From JAZIHH01 sp036678685 (lineage in GTDB: Bacteria > Bacillota > UBA4882 > UBA10575): a stretch of 64,000 nucleotides of DNA. The DNA lies in the NCBI GenBank assembly GCA_036678685.1, contig JAZIHH010000027.1:124001-188000 (forward strand), read 5' to 3'. Of the stretch, positions 51,945-59,923 are shown piece by piece. Every line of letters begins with the position of its first letter. Positions within the stretch are counted from its first letter, which is position 1. The notes beneath the pieces are model-generated. The model ran no database searches. It was given only the letters and a program-made list of their open reading frames with translations, and was not told where the DNA came from. Made by a program: the position numbers and the translations under genes.

Positions 51945-52454
51945 ATGACCGTTGCCAATTTGTTGTCCACATTACGGCTGCTCTTGTCGCCCTTTATTTT
52001 ATGGGCCTTTGCTGCGGACCGGGGTGAATGGGTCCTTTTTCTTTGGGCCACAGCGGCGGCGACGGACATTTTGGACGGGTGGGCGGCCAGGAAACGGGGA
52101 GAAATTACCGAACTGGGCAAGATCCTGGATCCGCTGGCGGACAAGCTGGTAACCGCCTTTTCTCTGACCGGTTTAATTGTTTGGCATGGCCTTCCCTCTT
52201 GGATCGGCTGGGTTTATCTGTGCAAAGAAGGGATTCAACTGGGGGGAGGCCTGCTTTTCCTCCGGCGGCGGAAAAAGGTACCGGCCAGCAACATATGGGG
52301 GAAAACCGGGACCGTTCTCTTTTTCACCGGCTTTTTTCTCTATTATTTTTTCCGGCCCCCGTGGGGAGCACTGCTCCTCCTTCCCGGCCTGGCCGTTTCC
52401 ATTATTGCATTAGGCACGTACGCCGCCCAGTGGTGGGAGGAAACAAAGGTTTAA
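51945..52454 (+). CDS. pgsA: CDP-alcohol phosphatidyltransferase, PgsA type
   Basis: 169 residues with the family motif D-x2-DG-x2-AR-x8-G-x3-D-x3-D in DILDGWAARKRGEITELG and KILDPLADK, and four to five transmembrane helices. Most likely it makes phosphatidylglycerol phosphate from CDP-diacylglycerol; other head groups are possible. The start, THE TVANLLSTLRL frame at ATG 51945, is preceded by GGGAAGTGGAG. A small hairpin (CCGGC/GCCGG near 51898-51912) separates it from guaB. Confidence 0.85.
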   Translation: MTVANLLSTLRLLLSPFILWAFAADRGEWVLFLWATAAATDILDGWAARKRGEITELGKILDPLADKLVTAFSLTGLIVWHGLPSWIGWVYLCKEGIQLGGGLLFLRRRKKVPASNIWGKTGTVLFFTGFFLYYFFRPPWGALLLLPGLAVSIIALGTYAAQWWEETKV

Positions 52455-52532
52455 GGCGGGAGGAAATAAAAGTTTAGTGCCTTTCCCGGGAAAAGTCCGT
52501 ACCGGCGGAGAGAGAAAGGATGTTGCGCGAAG

Positions 52533-52567
52533 AAAAAAACGGCGGGAAGATATCCCGCCGTTTTTTT
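52533..52567 (+). terminator. Bidirectional terminator between pgsA and the ABC transporter genes
   Basis: CGGCGGGA (52540-52547) pairs with TCCCGCCG (52553-52560). The stem is flanked by seven A on the left and seven T on the right, giving a U-tract on both strands. It stops pgsA on + and the ABC operon on -, which end convergently here. Confidence 0.92.
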
Positions 52568-52581
52568 CTTAACTTAGTTTT

Positions 52582-53919
52582 TTACTCTTCCGCTTCCCCG
52601 GCCGTTTCCCGTGTTTCCCTTTTATTTTTGGCCTGGAGAAGACGTTTCCAGGCGTGCAGGGCCAGGGTGACGCCGATTACGCCGTAAGCGACGAAGACCC
52701 GGAAATACTCACCAACCTGGGCGTCGCCGAAAAGCCGGCGCCCGGCGGCCGGCGAGACAATAAACAGGGTATGGAAGAGAAGGACCCCCAAAAGCGCATG
52801 ACCGATTCCGGCCCTGTCCACTGTGGCGCCGCCGACAAGGATGGCGGCCACCGAGTAGAGACCGACCTGTTCGTGACTGCCGTAAGTGCTGAAAGTGCCA
52901 ATGTTTTGCAGAAAGATGATATGGCCCCAGGAAGCCATAATCATCGACATGATAATGGCGATGATCCGGATCTTATCCACCTGGATCCCGGCGACGGCGG
53001 CCACTTCCCGGTCCTGGCCGACAGTACGCATATCCTGACCGAGTTTGGTTTGGAAAAAGAAAGAGATAAAAAGACATAAACCAAGAATCACAAACCAGGT
53101 TAACAAGGGAATACGAATGGAGTTGATCATGGAACCGCTTTGTATCTGGTAAATACTCCAGGACAACAGAATGACGCTGCCGGTAATCAACAACGCCAGT
53201 TTGGACTTGGAAAGGCGGGCGCCCTTTTTCCGGCAGTAGATTAGATAACCGGCAAGACCGAGAACAGCCACGGCCGCCGCCGTCCACGGCAGGGTTGGGC
53301 GGAGCAGATTGGGCATATTCCACCCGGCTCCCGGCTGGTCCAGCCCGTATTTTAGACCCCGGCTTAAGTCTACGGTCGTACGAATCCCCACGCCGCTGCT
53401 CATAACCAGGGCCGGATTGTTCATGGGGATTACTCCGCCAACCAATTGCAGGAAAAAGAGTTCATACACGCCCTGCGCGAAGAAACCCAGGATCAAACCG
53501 GCAATCATTTCTTGACCTTTGGTCTTATTAAACAGCCGGCCGGTGAGGTAGCCCAGGATGGCGGATAAAGGAGTGACCAGGACCATGCAGAGTAAAATTC
53601 CCGGCAAGCCGGTTACTCCCCAGTGGGTGACAAAGATCATAACCGCCTGGGCGGCCATGGCCCCCAAGACAATGGAAAAATTAAGACCCATCCCCGCCGT
53701 AACCGGGATGATGAGGGACAAAACTAAAAAGGCGTTGCGGGACACCCGGTTGACAATATCCAAGAGGAACAAAAAGGGGTTCATCCCGGAAACAAGATAT
53801 CCCAGCAAGCTTAAGACGACAAACATGATGGTAACCACGTTGTTGGCGGTAAAGGCTTTTAGTCTTTGCGAGAAAATTGGTTTTTCCATTATTTCTGCCC
53901 GGTTAGTCTTTGTTTTCAT
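52582..53919 (-). CDS. ABC transporter permease (branched-chain/BPD_transp_2 type) of the DUF3798 importer
   Basis: 445 residues, about ten hydrophobic helices, with the BPD_transp_2 family region near GQEMIAGLILGFFAQGVYELF and GQDREVAAVAGIQVDKIR. This family serves sugar, nucleoside and BMP-type importers. ATG 53919 was chosen with AAGTGGTGA upstream; GTG 53931, overlapping the preceding gene stop, is possible. It is the last gene of the four-gene - strand operon and ends at a bidirectional terminator. The substrate is unknown. Confidence 0.85.
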   Translation of the reverse strand: MKTKTNRAEIMEKPIFSQRLKAFTANNVVTIMFVVLSLLGYLVSGMNPFLFLLDIVNRVSRNAFLVLSLIIPVTAGMGLNFSIVLGAMAAQAVMIFVTHWGVTGLPGILLCMVLVTPLSAILGYLTGRLFNKTKGQEMIAGLILGFFAQGVYELFFLQLVGGVIPMNNPALVMSSGVGIRTTVDLSRGLKYGLDQPGAGWNMPNLLRPTLPWTAAAVAVLGLAGYLIYCRKKGARLSKSKLALLITGSVILLSWSIYQIQSGSMINSIRIPLLTWFVILGLCLFISFFFQTKLGQDMRTVGQDREVAAVAGIQVDKIRIIAIIMSMIMASWGHIIFLQNIGTFSTYGSHEQVGLYSVAAILVGGATVDRAGIGHALLGVLLFHTLFIVSPAAGRRLFGDAQVGEYFRVFVAYGVIGVTLALHAWKRLLQAKNKRETRETAGEAEE

Positions 53920-53920
53920 A

Positions 53921-54994
53921 TCATTCACCACTTCCCGTTTGAGTCAAAGCATAGAGAATAACCCCGTTTTGGATGATTTTGCGGCTAATCTCTCCCATAC
54001 TGGCCCAGTCCGAGGTGAAGGCGTTGGCGACGGGTACGGCCACCACCTGGATGCCCAGGAAAAGAACGGCGCCAATGATCACATGGGCGATGGTGGCTTT
54101 TTTAACCGACGCGCCGCCGATCAGAATCGCGGCTACCGCCACGAACGGCATGAACATAGGACCCTCATAAAGTTGTATAAAACCATAGCTTTGGGCGTAG
54201 ACCAGAATGCCCACCGCCCCCAGGACCGTCGACAAGGTGGTGCCGATGATACGGCTTCTATTGACATTGATCCCGGCGGCGGTGGCAAAACGGGGGTTGT
54301 CACCCGCGGCCCGCATGGCGATCCCGGTTTTACTGCGCATAAAAAGCCACATCAGAAAGGAACAGATGGCAAAGAACAATAAGAGACCGGTGGGGATAAC
54401 CACTTCCCCAATCTTAAAGGAGAGGAAATTATTGAGAATGTGGGCGATCCCCCGGTTGGCCAGTGAAACCTGAACCCGGACCCCGCGCCCGATGGGCCAG
54501 GCCATTTCCGGGTTGGTGAAGGGCAGGAAAAGCCAGGCCAGTTTCATGATGGACACCATCGAGAAGCCCACATAAGTGGCGATCATCATCTCCGACCCTT
54601 TAACCCGGTTCAAGAGCCAGCCGTAGCCCATTCCTGCCAGTACTGCGAAGGGGAGGGAGAAGAGAACCGCCGCGAAAAATAAATCCCCCCCGCTAAAAGT
54701 GAACGTACCCTCCAGACGGTAAGCCGCCTCCAGGGAGATCAACCCGCCGAGGAGGCCGCAGAGAATACCGAGGGAGACGCCGAAGTTGGGGCCGATGCCC
54801 GCGACGATGGCGGGCAACATGGACAAGATCAAAACACCCCACATCCCGATGCGCACCAGGGACGAGGTGAGGAGTTCCGCCAGGTCTAGCCGGAGCAGAA
54901 CGGCGGCGATACATAAAAAAAGGAAAAAGGCAAAAATGATTAAGCGGGCCGGGCCAAAATCACGGAGAAAATTTGCCAGTGCTTTGCGCAACAT
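53921..54994 (-). CDS. ABC transporter permease, second subunit of the DUF3798 importer
   Basis: 357 residues, eight to nine transmembrane helices, with KGSEMMIATYVGFSM and the cytoplasmic coupling loop GDNPRFATAAGINVNRSRI typical of BPD_transp_2 permeases. It pairs with the neighbouring permease as a heterodimer. Its ATG follows directly on the stop codon of the ATPase gene (TAAATG), so translation is coupled. Confidence 0.87.
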   Translation of the reverse strand: MLRKALANFLRDFGPARLIIFAFFLFLCIAAVLLRLDLAELLTSSLVRIGMWGVLILSMLPAIVAGIGPNFGVSLGILCGLLGGLISLEAAYRLEGTFTFSGGDLFFAAVLFSLPFAVLAGMGYGWLLNRVKGSEMMIATYVGFSMVSIMKLAWLFLPFTNPEMAWPIGRGVRVQVSLANRGIAHILNNFLSFKIGEVVIPTGLLLFFAICSFLMWLFMRSKTGIAMRAAGDNPRFATAAGINVNRSRIIGTTLSTVLGAVGILVYAQSYGFIQLYEGPMFMPFVAVAAILIGGASVKKATIAHVIIGAVLFLGIQVVAVPVANAFTSDWASMGEISRKIIQNGVILYALTQTGSGE

Positions 54995-56581
54995 TTAAGC
55001 CCCCTTTCTGCTTTTCTGGCCGGACATCAAGAGGCCGAAATCCACATCGGAATCATCGGGCTGGAGAATGCCGGCCAAACGGCCTCCGGTGATAATGGCA
55101 ATCCGATCGCAGATGCTGCGTAATTCCGCCAGTTCACTGGAGGTCATAATGATGGTCATATCCAGTTCTTCGTTCAGTTTTAAGAGGGTTTCCAAGACCA
55201 GGCTTTTGGCGCCGACATCAATACCCCGGGTGGGTTCGGAGACAAAAAGGATCTCCGGGTTCAGCGAAAGGGCCCTGGCAATACAGACTTTCTGTTGGTT
55301 GCCGCCGCTCAGGCGCCTTACGATTTGCGCCGGTCCGGTACAACGGATATCAAGGTCTTTGATCATTTGGCGGGCGTATTTCCGGACCGCCTTTTTATTT
55401 AATAAGGAAAAGGGACCGAAGCGGTGGAGAAATTTGTTCTGGTTTTGGATTGCGGTGATGACAATATTCATTTCCAGGGACTCGTCCAGCAGCAGCCCTA
55501 CGCCCCGGCGGTCTTCCGAAACATAGGCCAGTTTGTGGGCGATGGATTTTTGCGGGTCGTTTAAAGGGAGCTTTTCCCCGCGGATCAATACCTCCCCCCG
55601 GGCGGGATAAAGACCCATGATCCCGTTGGCGATACCGATTTTTCCCTGACCCGCCAACCCGCCGATACCAAAGATCTCGCCTTTTCGCACTTCAAAACTG
55701 ACCCCGTTGACGGTTTCACCGGGCATATCGACAAAAAGATCTTTAACCTTTAAAATAATCTCCCTTTCGGCGTGGGAACGTTTTTTCCGGCTCATCTTTT
55801 CAACCTTCCGCCCGACCATTAGTTCGGCTAGTTCGTAGACGTTTGTCTCCTGCCGGTTTTTCGTCTTGATGAGAACCCCGTCCCGGATGACAGTGATCCG
55901 GTCGCAAATTTCCATCACTTCATGCAGGCGGTGGGTTATAAACAAAACGGCGATACCCCGGTCCGCAATGGATTTTATGGCCTCCAGCAGGAGGTTGGCT
56001 TCGGTTTCCGTCAAAACGGCGGTTGGTTCATCAAAAACCAGCAATTTCAGATCGTCTTTATCAATTTCCCGCGCGATCTCCGCGAACTGTTTGTAGCCGA
56101 CGGGCAATCCGGATACTTTCACGTACTCTTCAATAGAAATATTCAGCATATCCAGGGCTTTCCGGGCGTCGGCATTCATTGCCTTCCTGTTGAGGGAACG
56201 CATGTTTTTCCCGAAAATTTTACTGACCGGGTTGGGTTTTAATATTTCCCGGTTGAGCTTGATGTTTTCCGTCAAAGTAAAATTAGGGATCAACATAAAT
56301 TCCTGGTGAACCATGCCGATTCCCAATTCCATTGCCTGTTGCGGTGTGCGGATATCAACCGCTTCCCCTTCGATAAAAAGGCTGCCTTCGTAACCGCCGG
56401 TGGCATGGATAACATTCATGCCAAAAAGAATATTCATCAGGGTGGACTTACCGGCGCCGTTTTCACCGACCAGACCGTGGATTTCGCCGGCCTTGACCGC
56501 CAGATTGATATTCTTTAACACCCGGGTCCCGTAATACTCTTTACTGATATCCTTCATTTCCAGAACATATTTTTCAGGCAT
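54995..56581 (-). CDS. Double-domain ABC ATPase of the DUF3798 importer
   Basis: 528 residues with two nucleotide-binding domains, as in RbsA/MglA. Domain 1: Walker A GENGAGKST, Walker B LLVFDEPTA, but the signature reads LPVGYKQ instead of LSxGQQQ. Domain 2: degenerate Walker A GLAGQGK, good signature LSGGNQQKV, and Walker B FVSEPTRGID with Ser in place of the usual Asp. The asymmetric, degenerate sites suggest only one composite site is fully active. AGGAGGAAGTAT precedes the ATG. Confidence 0.88.
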   Translation of the reverse strand: MPEKYVLEMKDISKEYYGTRVLKNINLAVKAGEIHGLVGENGAGKSTLMNILFGMNVIHATGGYEGSLFIEGEAVDIRTPQQAMELGIGMVHQEFMLIPNFTLTENIKLNREILKPNPVSKIFGKNMRSLNRKAMNADARKALDMLNISIEEYVKVSGLPVGYKQFAEIAREIDKDDLKLLVFDEPTAVLTETEANLLLEAIKSIADRGIAVLFITHRLHEVMEICDRITVIRDGVLIKTKNRQETNVYELAELMVGRKVEKMSRKKRSHAEREIILKVKDLFVDMPGETVNGVSFEVRKGEIFGIGGLAGQGKIGIANGIMGLYPARGEVLIRGEKLPLNDPQKSIAHKLAYVSEDRRGVGLLLDESLEMNIVITAIQNQNKFLHRFGPFSLLNKKAVRKYARQMIKDLDIRCTGPAQIVRRLSGGNQQKVCIARALSLNPEILFVSEPTRGIDVGAKSLVLETLLKLNEELDMTIIMTSSELAELRSICDRIAIITGGRLAGILQPDDSDVDFGLLMSGQKSRKGA

Positions 56582-56612
56582 ATACTTCCTCCTGTGTTTA
56601 ACATACTAAAAG

Positions 56613-56642
56613 GCAAGGTTGCAACGGCGGTTGCAACCTTGC
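56613..56642 (-). terminator. Attenuator hairpin between binding protein and ATPase genes
   Basis: A perfect 12-bp stem (GCAAGGTTGCAA at 56613-56624 with 56631-56642), loop of 6, followed on the - strand by CCTTTTAG. The short T-run suggests partial termination, which would give more binding protein than transporter, the usual arrangement in ABC importers. Confidence 0.75.
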
Positions 56643-56662
56643 ACGGGAAGCATAACAGGTGT

Positions 56663-57766
56663 TTAGAATATAATATGGTCCGAGAGGTACAGATAATAAT
56701 TATCGGTGTTGGGGTACTCGCTCAAAGTCACCTTCATGCCGGCGATGGATTCCATGATCTCAATGAGTTTGGCTTTATCATTACGGCTGGTAATCTTCCC
56801 TTCAATCCAGTCTACCGCATAATAGGTACCGGCCTGCATGAACATCATGTTGACCGGAACCGGCCAGGTGGCGATACGCCCGGTGGCGCCGTGTTCCGCC
56901 ACTTTTTCTTTGATCGCCTCCAGCATCCAGGAGATATTGCCTTTTTTATCCGCAGGAACTTCAATACCCAAGGCGGCAGGCAGGGCGTGATAAGGACTGG
57001 GGCAGCACTGCACCGGGAAGATACCGCCGTGCTTGATGGTCTGGGAAATAAGCGGTTCCATCATGGCACAGTTGGTCCCGAAGAGCGCGGTGTTGGGACC
57101 GTACTGAGCAATTTTCCGGGGGACATCCTCACTGATAAACATCTGGGTTCCGGCGACTCCCGCATCACTGGTGGGATCCGGAGCGTCCTCATCAACAAAG
57201 AGCATCCCCAGTTCTTCGGCCCTTTCCTTCATCAACCGGCGGCGTTCGGCCAGAAAATCAATGGACATGTGCCGAGGGAAGGAGTAATGGACAATTACCT
57301 CCGCGCCCATGGCGTGGGCATGTTCGGCAATCTGGTAGCCCCGCCCTAAATCGTCGGTATTCAACACAATATCGGCCTTGGAAGCGACAACAAACGGGTC
57401 TTCCTGGGGAGATCCCAAGATAACCAGGATGTCCGGGCGAATCTCCCTGACCCGGTCAACAGCGGCCGCGGCGCCCGGGACGGCCTGGACCATGACAATC
57501 GCTTTGCAGGCCGGATCCGTCGCCATTTCCAGCATGTTGCTGATCGTAGTCTCCTGTTCCTGCATGAACCGGTCAGGGTAGGTGGCGACCATGATCCGGT
57601 CCGGGCCAAATTCGGCCTGCAGTTGTTCGGCCATGCGGAACTCCTCTTCGTTTTGGGTAACCGTCCCGGTGAGAATGCCGATTTTCCAGTTGGCGCCGGA
57701 AATACTTGCGCCTGTGCTTAAGAGAAGAAAAAGGGCGAGCAAAAAGAGTAAGTATTTTTTTCTCAT
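56663..57766 (-). CDS. DUF3798 family periplasmic-type substrate-binding protein
   Basis: 367 residues. A signal peptide (MRKKYLLFLLALFLLLSTGA, cut likely after ASISGA) precedes a two-lobed binding-protein fold with KIGILTGTVTQNEEEF, YPDRFMQEQETTISNML, ILGSPQEDPFV, VHYSFPRHMSIDFLA, and FPVQCCPSPYHALPAALGIE. These match the DUF3798 family as I recall it; no ligand is known. No lipobox cysteine is present at the cleavage site, unusual for a monoderm Firmicute. AAAAGGAGGT lies about 12 bases before the ATG. Confidence 0.82.
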   Translation of the reverse strand: MRKKYLLFLLALFLLLSTGASISGANWKIGILTGTVTQNEEEFRMAEQLQAEFGPDRIMVATYPDRFMQEQETTISNMLEMATDPACKAIVMVQAVPGAAAAVDRVREIRPDILVILGSPQEDPFVVASKADIVLNTDDLGRGYQIAEHAHAMGAEVIVHYSFPRHMSIDFLAERRRLMKERAEELGMLFVDEDAPDPTSDAGVAGTQMFISEDVPRKIAQYGPNTALFGTNCAMMEPLISQTIKHGGIFPVQCCPSPYHALPAALGIEVPADKKGNISWMLEAIKEKVAEHGATGRIATWPVPVNMMFMQAGTYYAVDWIEGKITSRNDKAKLIEIMESIAGMKVTLSEYPNTDNYYLYLSDHIIF

Positions 57767-58024
57767 TTTTTAAACTTGACCTCCTTTTAATTATACAATC
57801 ATTAGTAAAAAATCAGGGTCGGACCATTGCACCTCCCTTATACAAAAATGTTACTTTTTCTATAGACAACATCAGCTCATATCCTTTTTTTCTCCGTTAA
57901 ATAACCCGCCTTTTCCGGCGGAATTTTTATACTTGGAAAACGAAATTTGATAAAAAAGATTTGATTAAGGGGGAAGATTCCGGGCAAAGTATATAAGGAT
58001 TAAACCAGGAAGGAAAAGGAGCCC
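57767..58024 (+). promoter_or_regulatory. Divergent regulatory gap between the ABC operon and the PrsW gene
   Basis: No gene. AT-rich. On the - strand it must hold the promoter of the DUF3798 operon; TATAAT-like boxes occur (about 57797-57791 and 57843-57838) but none has a good -35 at correct distance. A small GC hairpin (CCGCC/GGCGG, 57906-57921) followed by AATTTTTAT could end or attenuate + strand transcription. No operator was recognised. Confidence 0.35.
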
Positions 58025-58702
58025 GTGTCTATGCTGGCGGTTGTTTTAGTCTCAATCATCCCCGGAATCCTGTGGCTGATTTACTTTTACCGCCGGGACC
58101 GGTACGAGCCGGAACCGAAAAGACTGGTCTTATGGGTTTTTATCGGGGGAATGTTGATGGTCGTCCCCGCCGCCGCCCTGGAAACCCTGGGGAGGGAAGG
58201 GTTGCTGGCGGCAAGAAGCGCGGGGGATGTGATAAGCCTTTTTTATTATTCCTTCTTTTTTATCGGCCTGATCGAAGAGGGCATGAAATTTTTACTCCTC
58301 TGGTTTTTGGTCCAGCCCAGAAACGTGATGAATGAACCGGCGGACGGGATGATTTACGGTATAACCGCGGGACTGGGGTTTGCCGTCCTGGAAAATTTCC
58401 TTTACACGCAGGCCCTGGGGCTGGAAGTGGGGATCTGGCGGGCGGTGGTGGCCTGTCTGGCCCATGCCGTTTTTACTGGCTGGGGAGGGTTCTTTTTGAC
58501 CGCTCCCGACGTTGACCGGCCGGAAACCCGGTTTGTTCTCGGCTGGGGAGTGGCCCTTTTCCTGCACGGCCTTTATAATTTCCTGCTCTTCCTGGAACAT
58601 CCGTTTTTCACGGCCGGAACTTTTTTTCTCACCGGGATCCTCGCCTATGCGCTGGTGAAGAAGATTGAGCAACTGACGGCGTCTTCGCCTTTCCGCGGGT
58701 AA
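58025..58702 (+). CDS. prsW: PrsW family intramembrane metalloprotease
   Basis: 225 residues with seven to eight hydrophobic helices and the family motifs EEGMKF, EPADGMIYGITAGLGFAVLEN, HAVFTGWGG and HGLYNFLLF, which supply the glutamates and histidines of the membrane active site. In Bacillus PrsW makes the site-1 cut in the anti-sigma factor RsiW; the target here is unknown. GTG 58025 follows AAAAGGAG; ATG 58031 is an alternative. Confidence 0.9.
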   Translation: MSMLAVVLVSIIPGILWLIYFYRRDRYEPEPKRLVLWVFIGGMLMVVPAAALETLGREGLLAARSAGDVISLFYYSFFFIGLIEEGMKFLLLWFLVQPRNVMNEPADGMIYGITAGLGFAVLENFLYTQALGLEVGIWRAVVACLAHAVFTGWGGFFLTAPDVDRPETRFVLGWGVALFLHGLYNFLLFLEHPFFTAGTFFLTGILAYALVKKIEQLTASSPFRG

Positions 58703-58811
58703 AGACGGCGAAAGACGGCGGCGGCTTTGGCGGGCGGGAAAATCCCCGGGGCCGGATAATTGGGCGCCGGAAGGGGAATGCTACCGGCAGACAATAAATG
58801 GAGGGATTGCC

Positions 58812-59360
58812 ATGAAAAGTTTCCGGAAACCTTGGTGGCTGATTTTTCCCTTCCTTTTTTTTCTGGGCTTTGTCCCGTCCTACCGCGGCGATCTGGGGAG
58901 GATTCTGGAAAAGCTCCAGACGGTTCCGGTCGGGGAACCCAAAATGCTTTCCCTGGAAATAAACGGCTTGTACCTTGAATGTCAACACAGCGAAACCCGG
59001 TACCAGGAGATTACCGGGAGCGCCCTGCCGGATCTTCTCCGGGAAGACAATAAAAACCTGGTGCTAAGCGGTTATACCGGTGAAAAACTCGTGCTTACCG
59101 AAGAAATAACGGGACTGTGCCCGCTTTGCCGGGAAGAGGAATTCATCGGCATTTATGAAGACCATATTGCCGTTTATGCAGGCCTGCCCCACCGGCCGGG
59201 ACCGGTAAAAAATGTGACCGCCATCAAAATCCGGGGGTTGCCGGAACAAGAGGTAAGGGATCTGTCGGCGGGCATTATTTTCCAAGATGAAAAAGAAAAG
59301 CTCCTGATTCTCGAAGCCTACTCGGAGGAGCAAAGAGCCAATAATAAACCGGAGGAATAA
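58812..59360 (+). CDS. BofC C-terminal-domain-like secreted or anchored protein
   Basis: 182 residues. A signal anchor (about 8-22, WWLIFPFLFFLGFVP) is followed by a small domain with two cysteines (CPLCREEEF) and the stretch GIYEDHIAVYAGLPHRPGPV, LPEQEVRDLSAGIIFQDEKEK (quoted in part), reminiscent of the BofC C-terminal fold. BofC restrains SpoIVB during pro-sigma-K processing in Bacillus. The family call is tentative. ATG 58812 follows TGGAGGGA. Confidence 0.5.
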   Translation: MKSFRKPWWLIFPFLFFLGFVPSYRGDLGRILEKLQTVPVGEPKMLSLEINGLYLECQHSETRYQEITGSALPDLLREDNKNLVLSGYTGEKLVLTEEITGLCPLCREEEFIGIYEDHIAVYAGLPHRPGPVKNVTAIKIRGLPEQEVRDLSAGIIFQDEKEKLLILEAYSEEQRANNKPEE

Positions 59361-59374
59361 GCAATTCCTCCGGT
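59348..59374 (+). terminator. Hairpin overlapping the end of the BofC-like gene
   Basis: An 11-bp perfect stem (59348-59358 with 59364-59374) straddles the stop codon, loop AAGCA. It lacks a U-tract on the + strand, so termination may be partial. Confidence 0.6.
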
Positions 59375-59790
59375 CTTCTCCGGGCTGCGATCCCGACCTT
59401 CGCGCCGGCTGGCCGAGATCCCTACCGAACCGTCCTCCTCGAGGCGAACGATCCAAGGCTGTAGCTTTTTCCAGAACCCCGGACAACCTTTGCCCGAATC
59501 TACTTTCTCCCTGGTTGAGCCTAAGGTTTCATCAAACATAGACCCTTGAGAGAAAAAGCAGACTCTTGACTCGGCCCTGACAACTCAGGCACAGAACGCT
59601 CCTTCTCGGCATCCTGTGGCCAAATTGAAAGGACCTTCGCGCCGGCCAGTGTTCGGCAGGATGAATCAGCATCCAAACCCGCTCTGACCTTTGCCCGACC
59701 TCCTCCCGTCGTCGACGGACTACAGCTACCGGCGAGGACCGGATTCAGTCTTGGTTCAGCCGGTTCACAGCTCCGCTATTATTCTATCCG
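59375..59790. repeat. Duplicated non-coding block with conserved A-B-C boxes
   Basis: No supported gene in this gap of more than 500 bases. Three short boxes occur twice in the same order: A GACCTTCGCGCCGGC (59395 and 59632), B ACCTTTGCCCGA (59486 and 59687), C YTGGTTSAGCC (59511 and 59751). Spacing differs between copies, and hairpins such as GGATG/CATCC (about 59659-59674) are present. Strand is unknown: the - strand reading is purine-rich like many structured RNAs, but no promoter stands out on either strand. The final 130 bases before fusA are AT-rich. Confidence 0.5.
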
Positions 59791-59923
59791 TTTTTTCAAA
59801 TAATAATCATCTTTTTGATAAAAACTTTGCCCACAGGAGGAAATACTTGAAGACAGTAGAATAGTAAATAAAAAAGTCGGGTCCATTGGGATTGAGTTAA
59901 TTGGAATTGAGGAGGAATCGGTT

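Noticed and set aside
59361..59923. RNase P RNA, tmRNA, SRP RNA or 6S RNA in the gap before the EF-G-like gene
   Set aside because: None of the signature sequences of these RNAs (for example GAGGAAAGUCC of RNase P or the tmRNA ends) was found on either strand.
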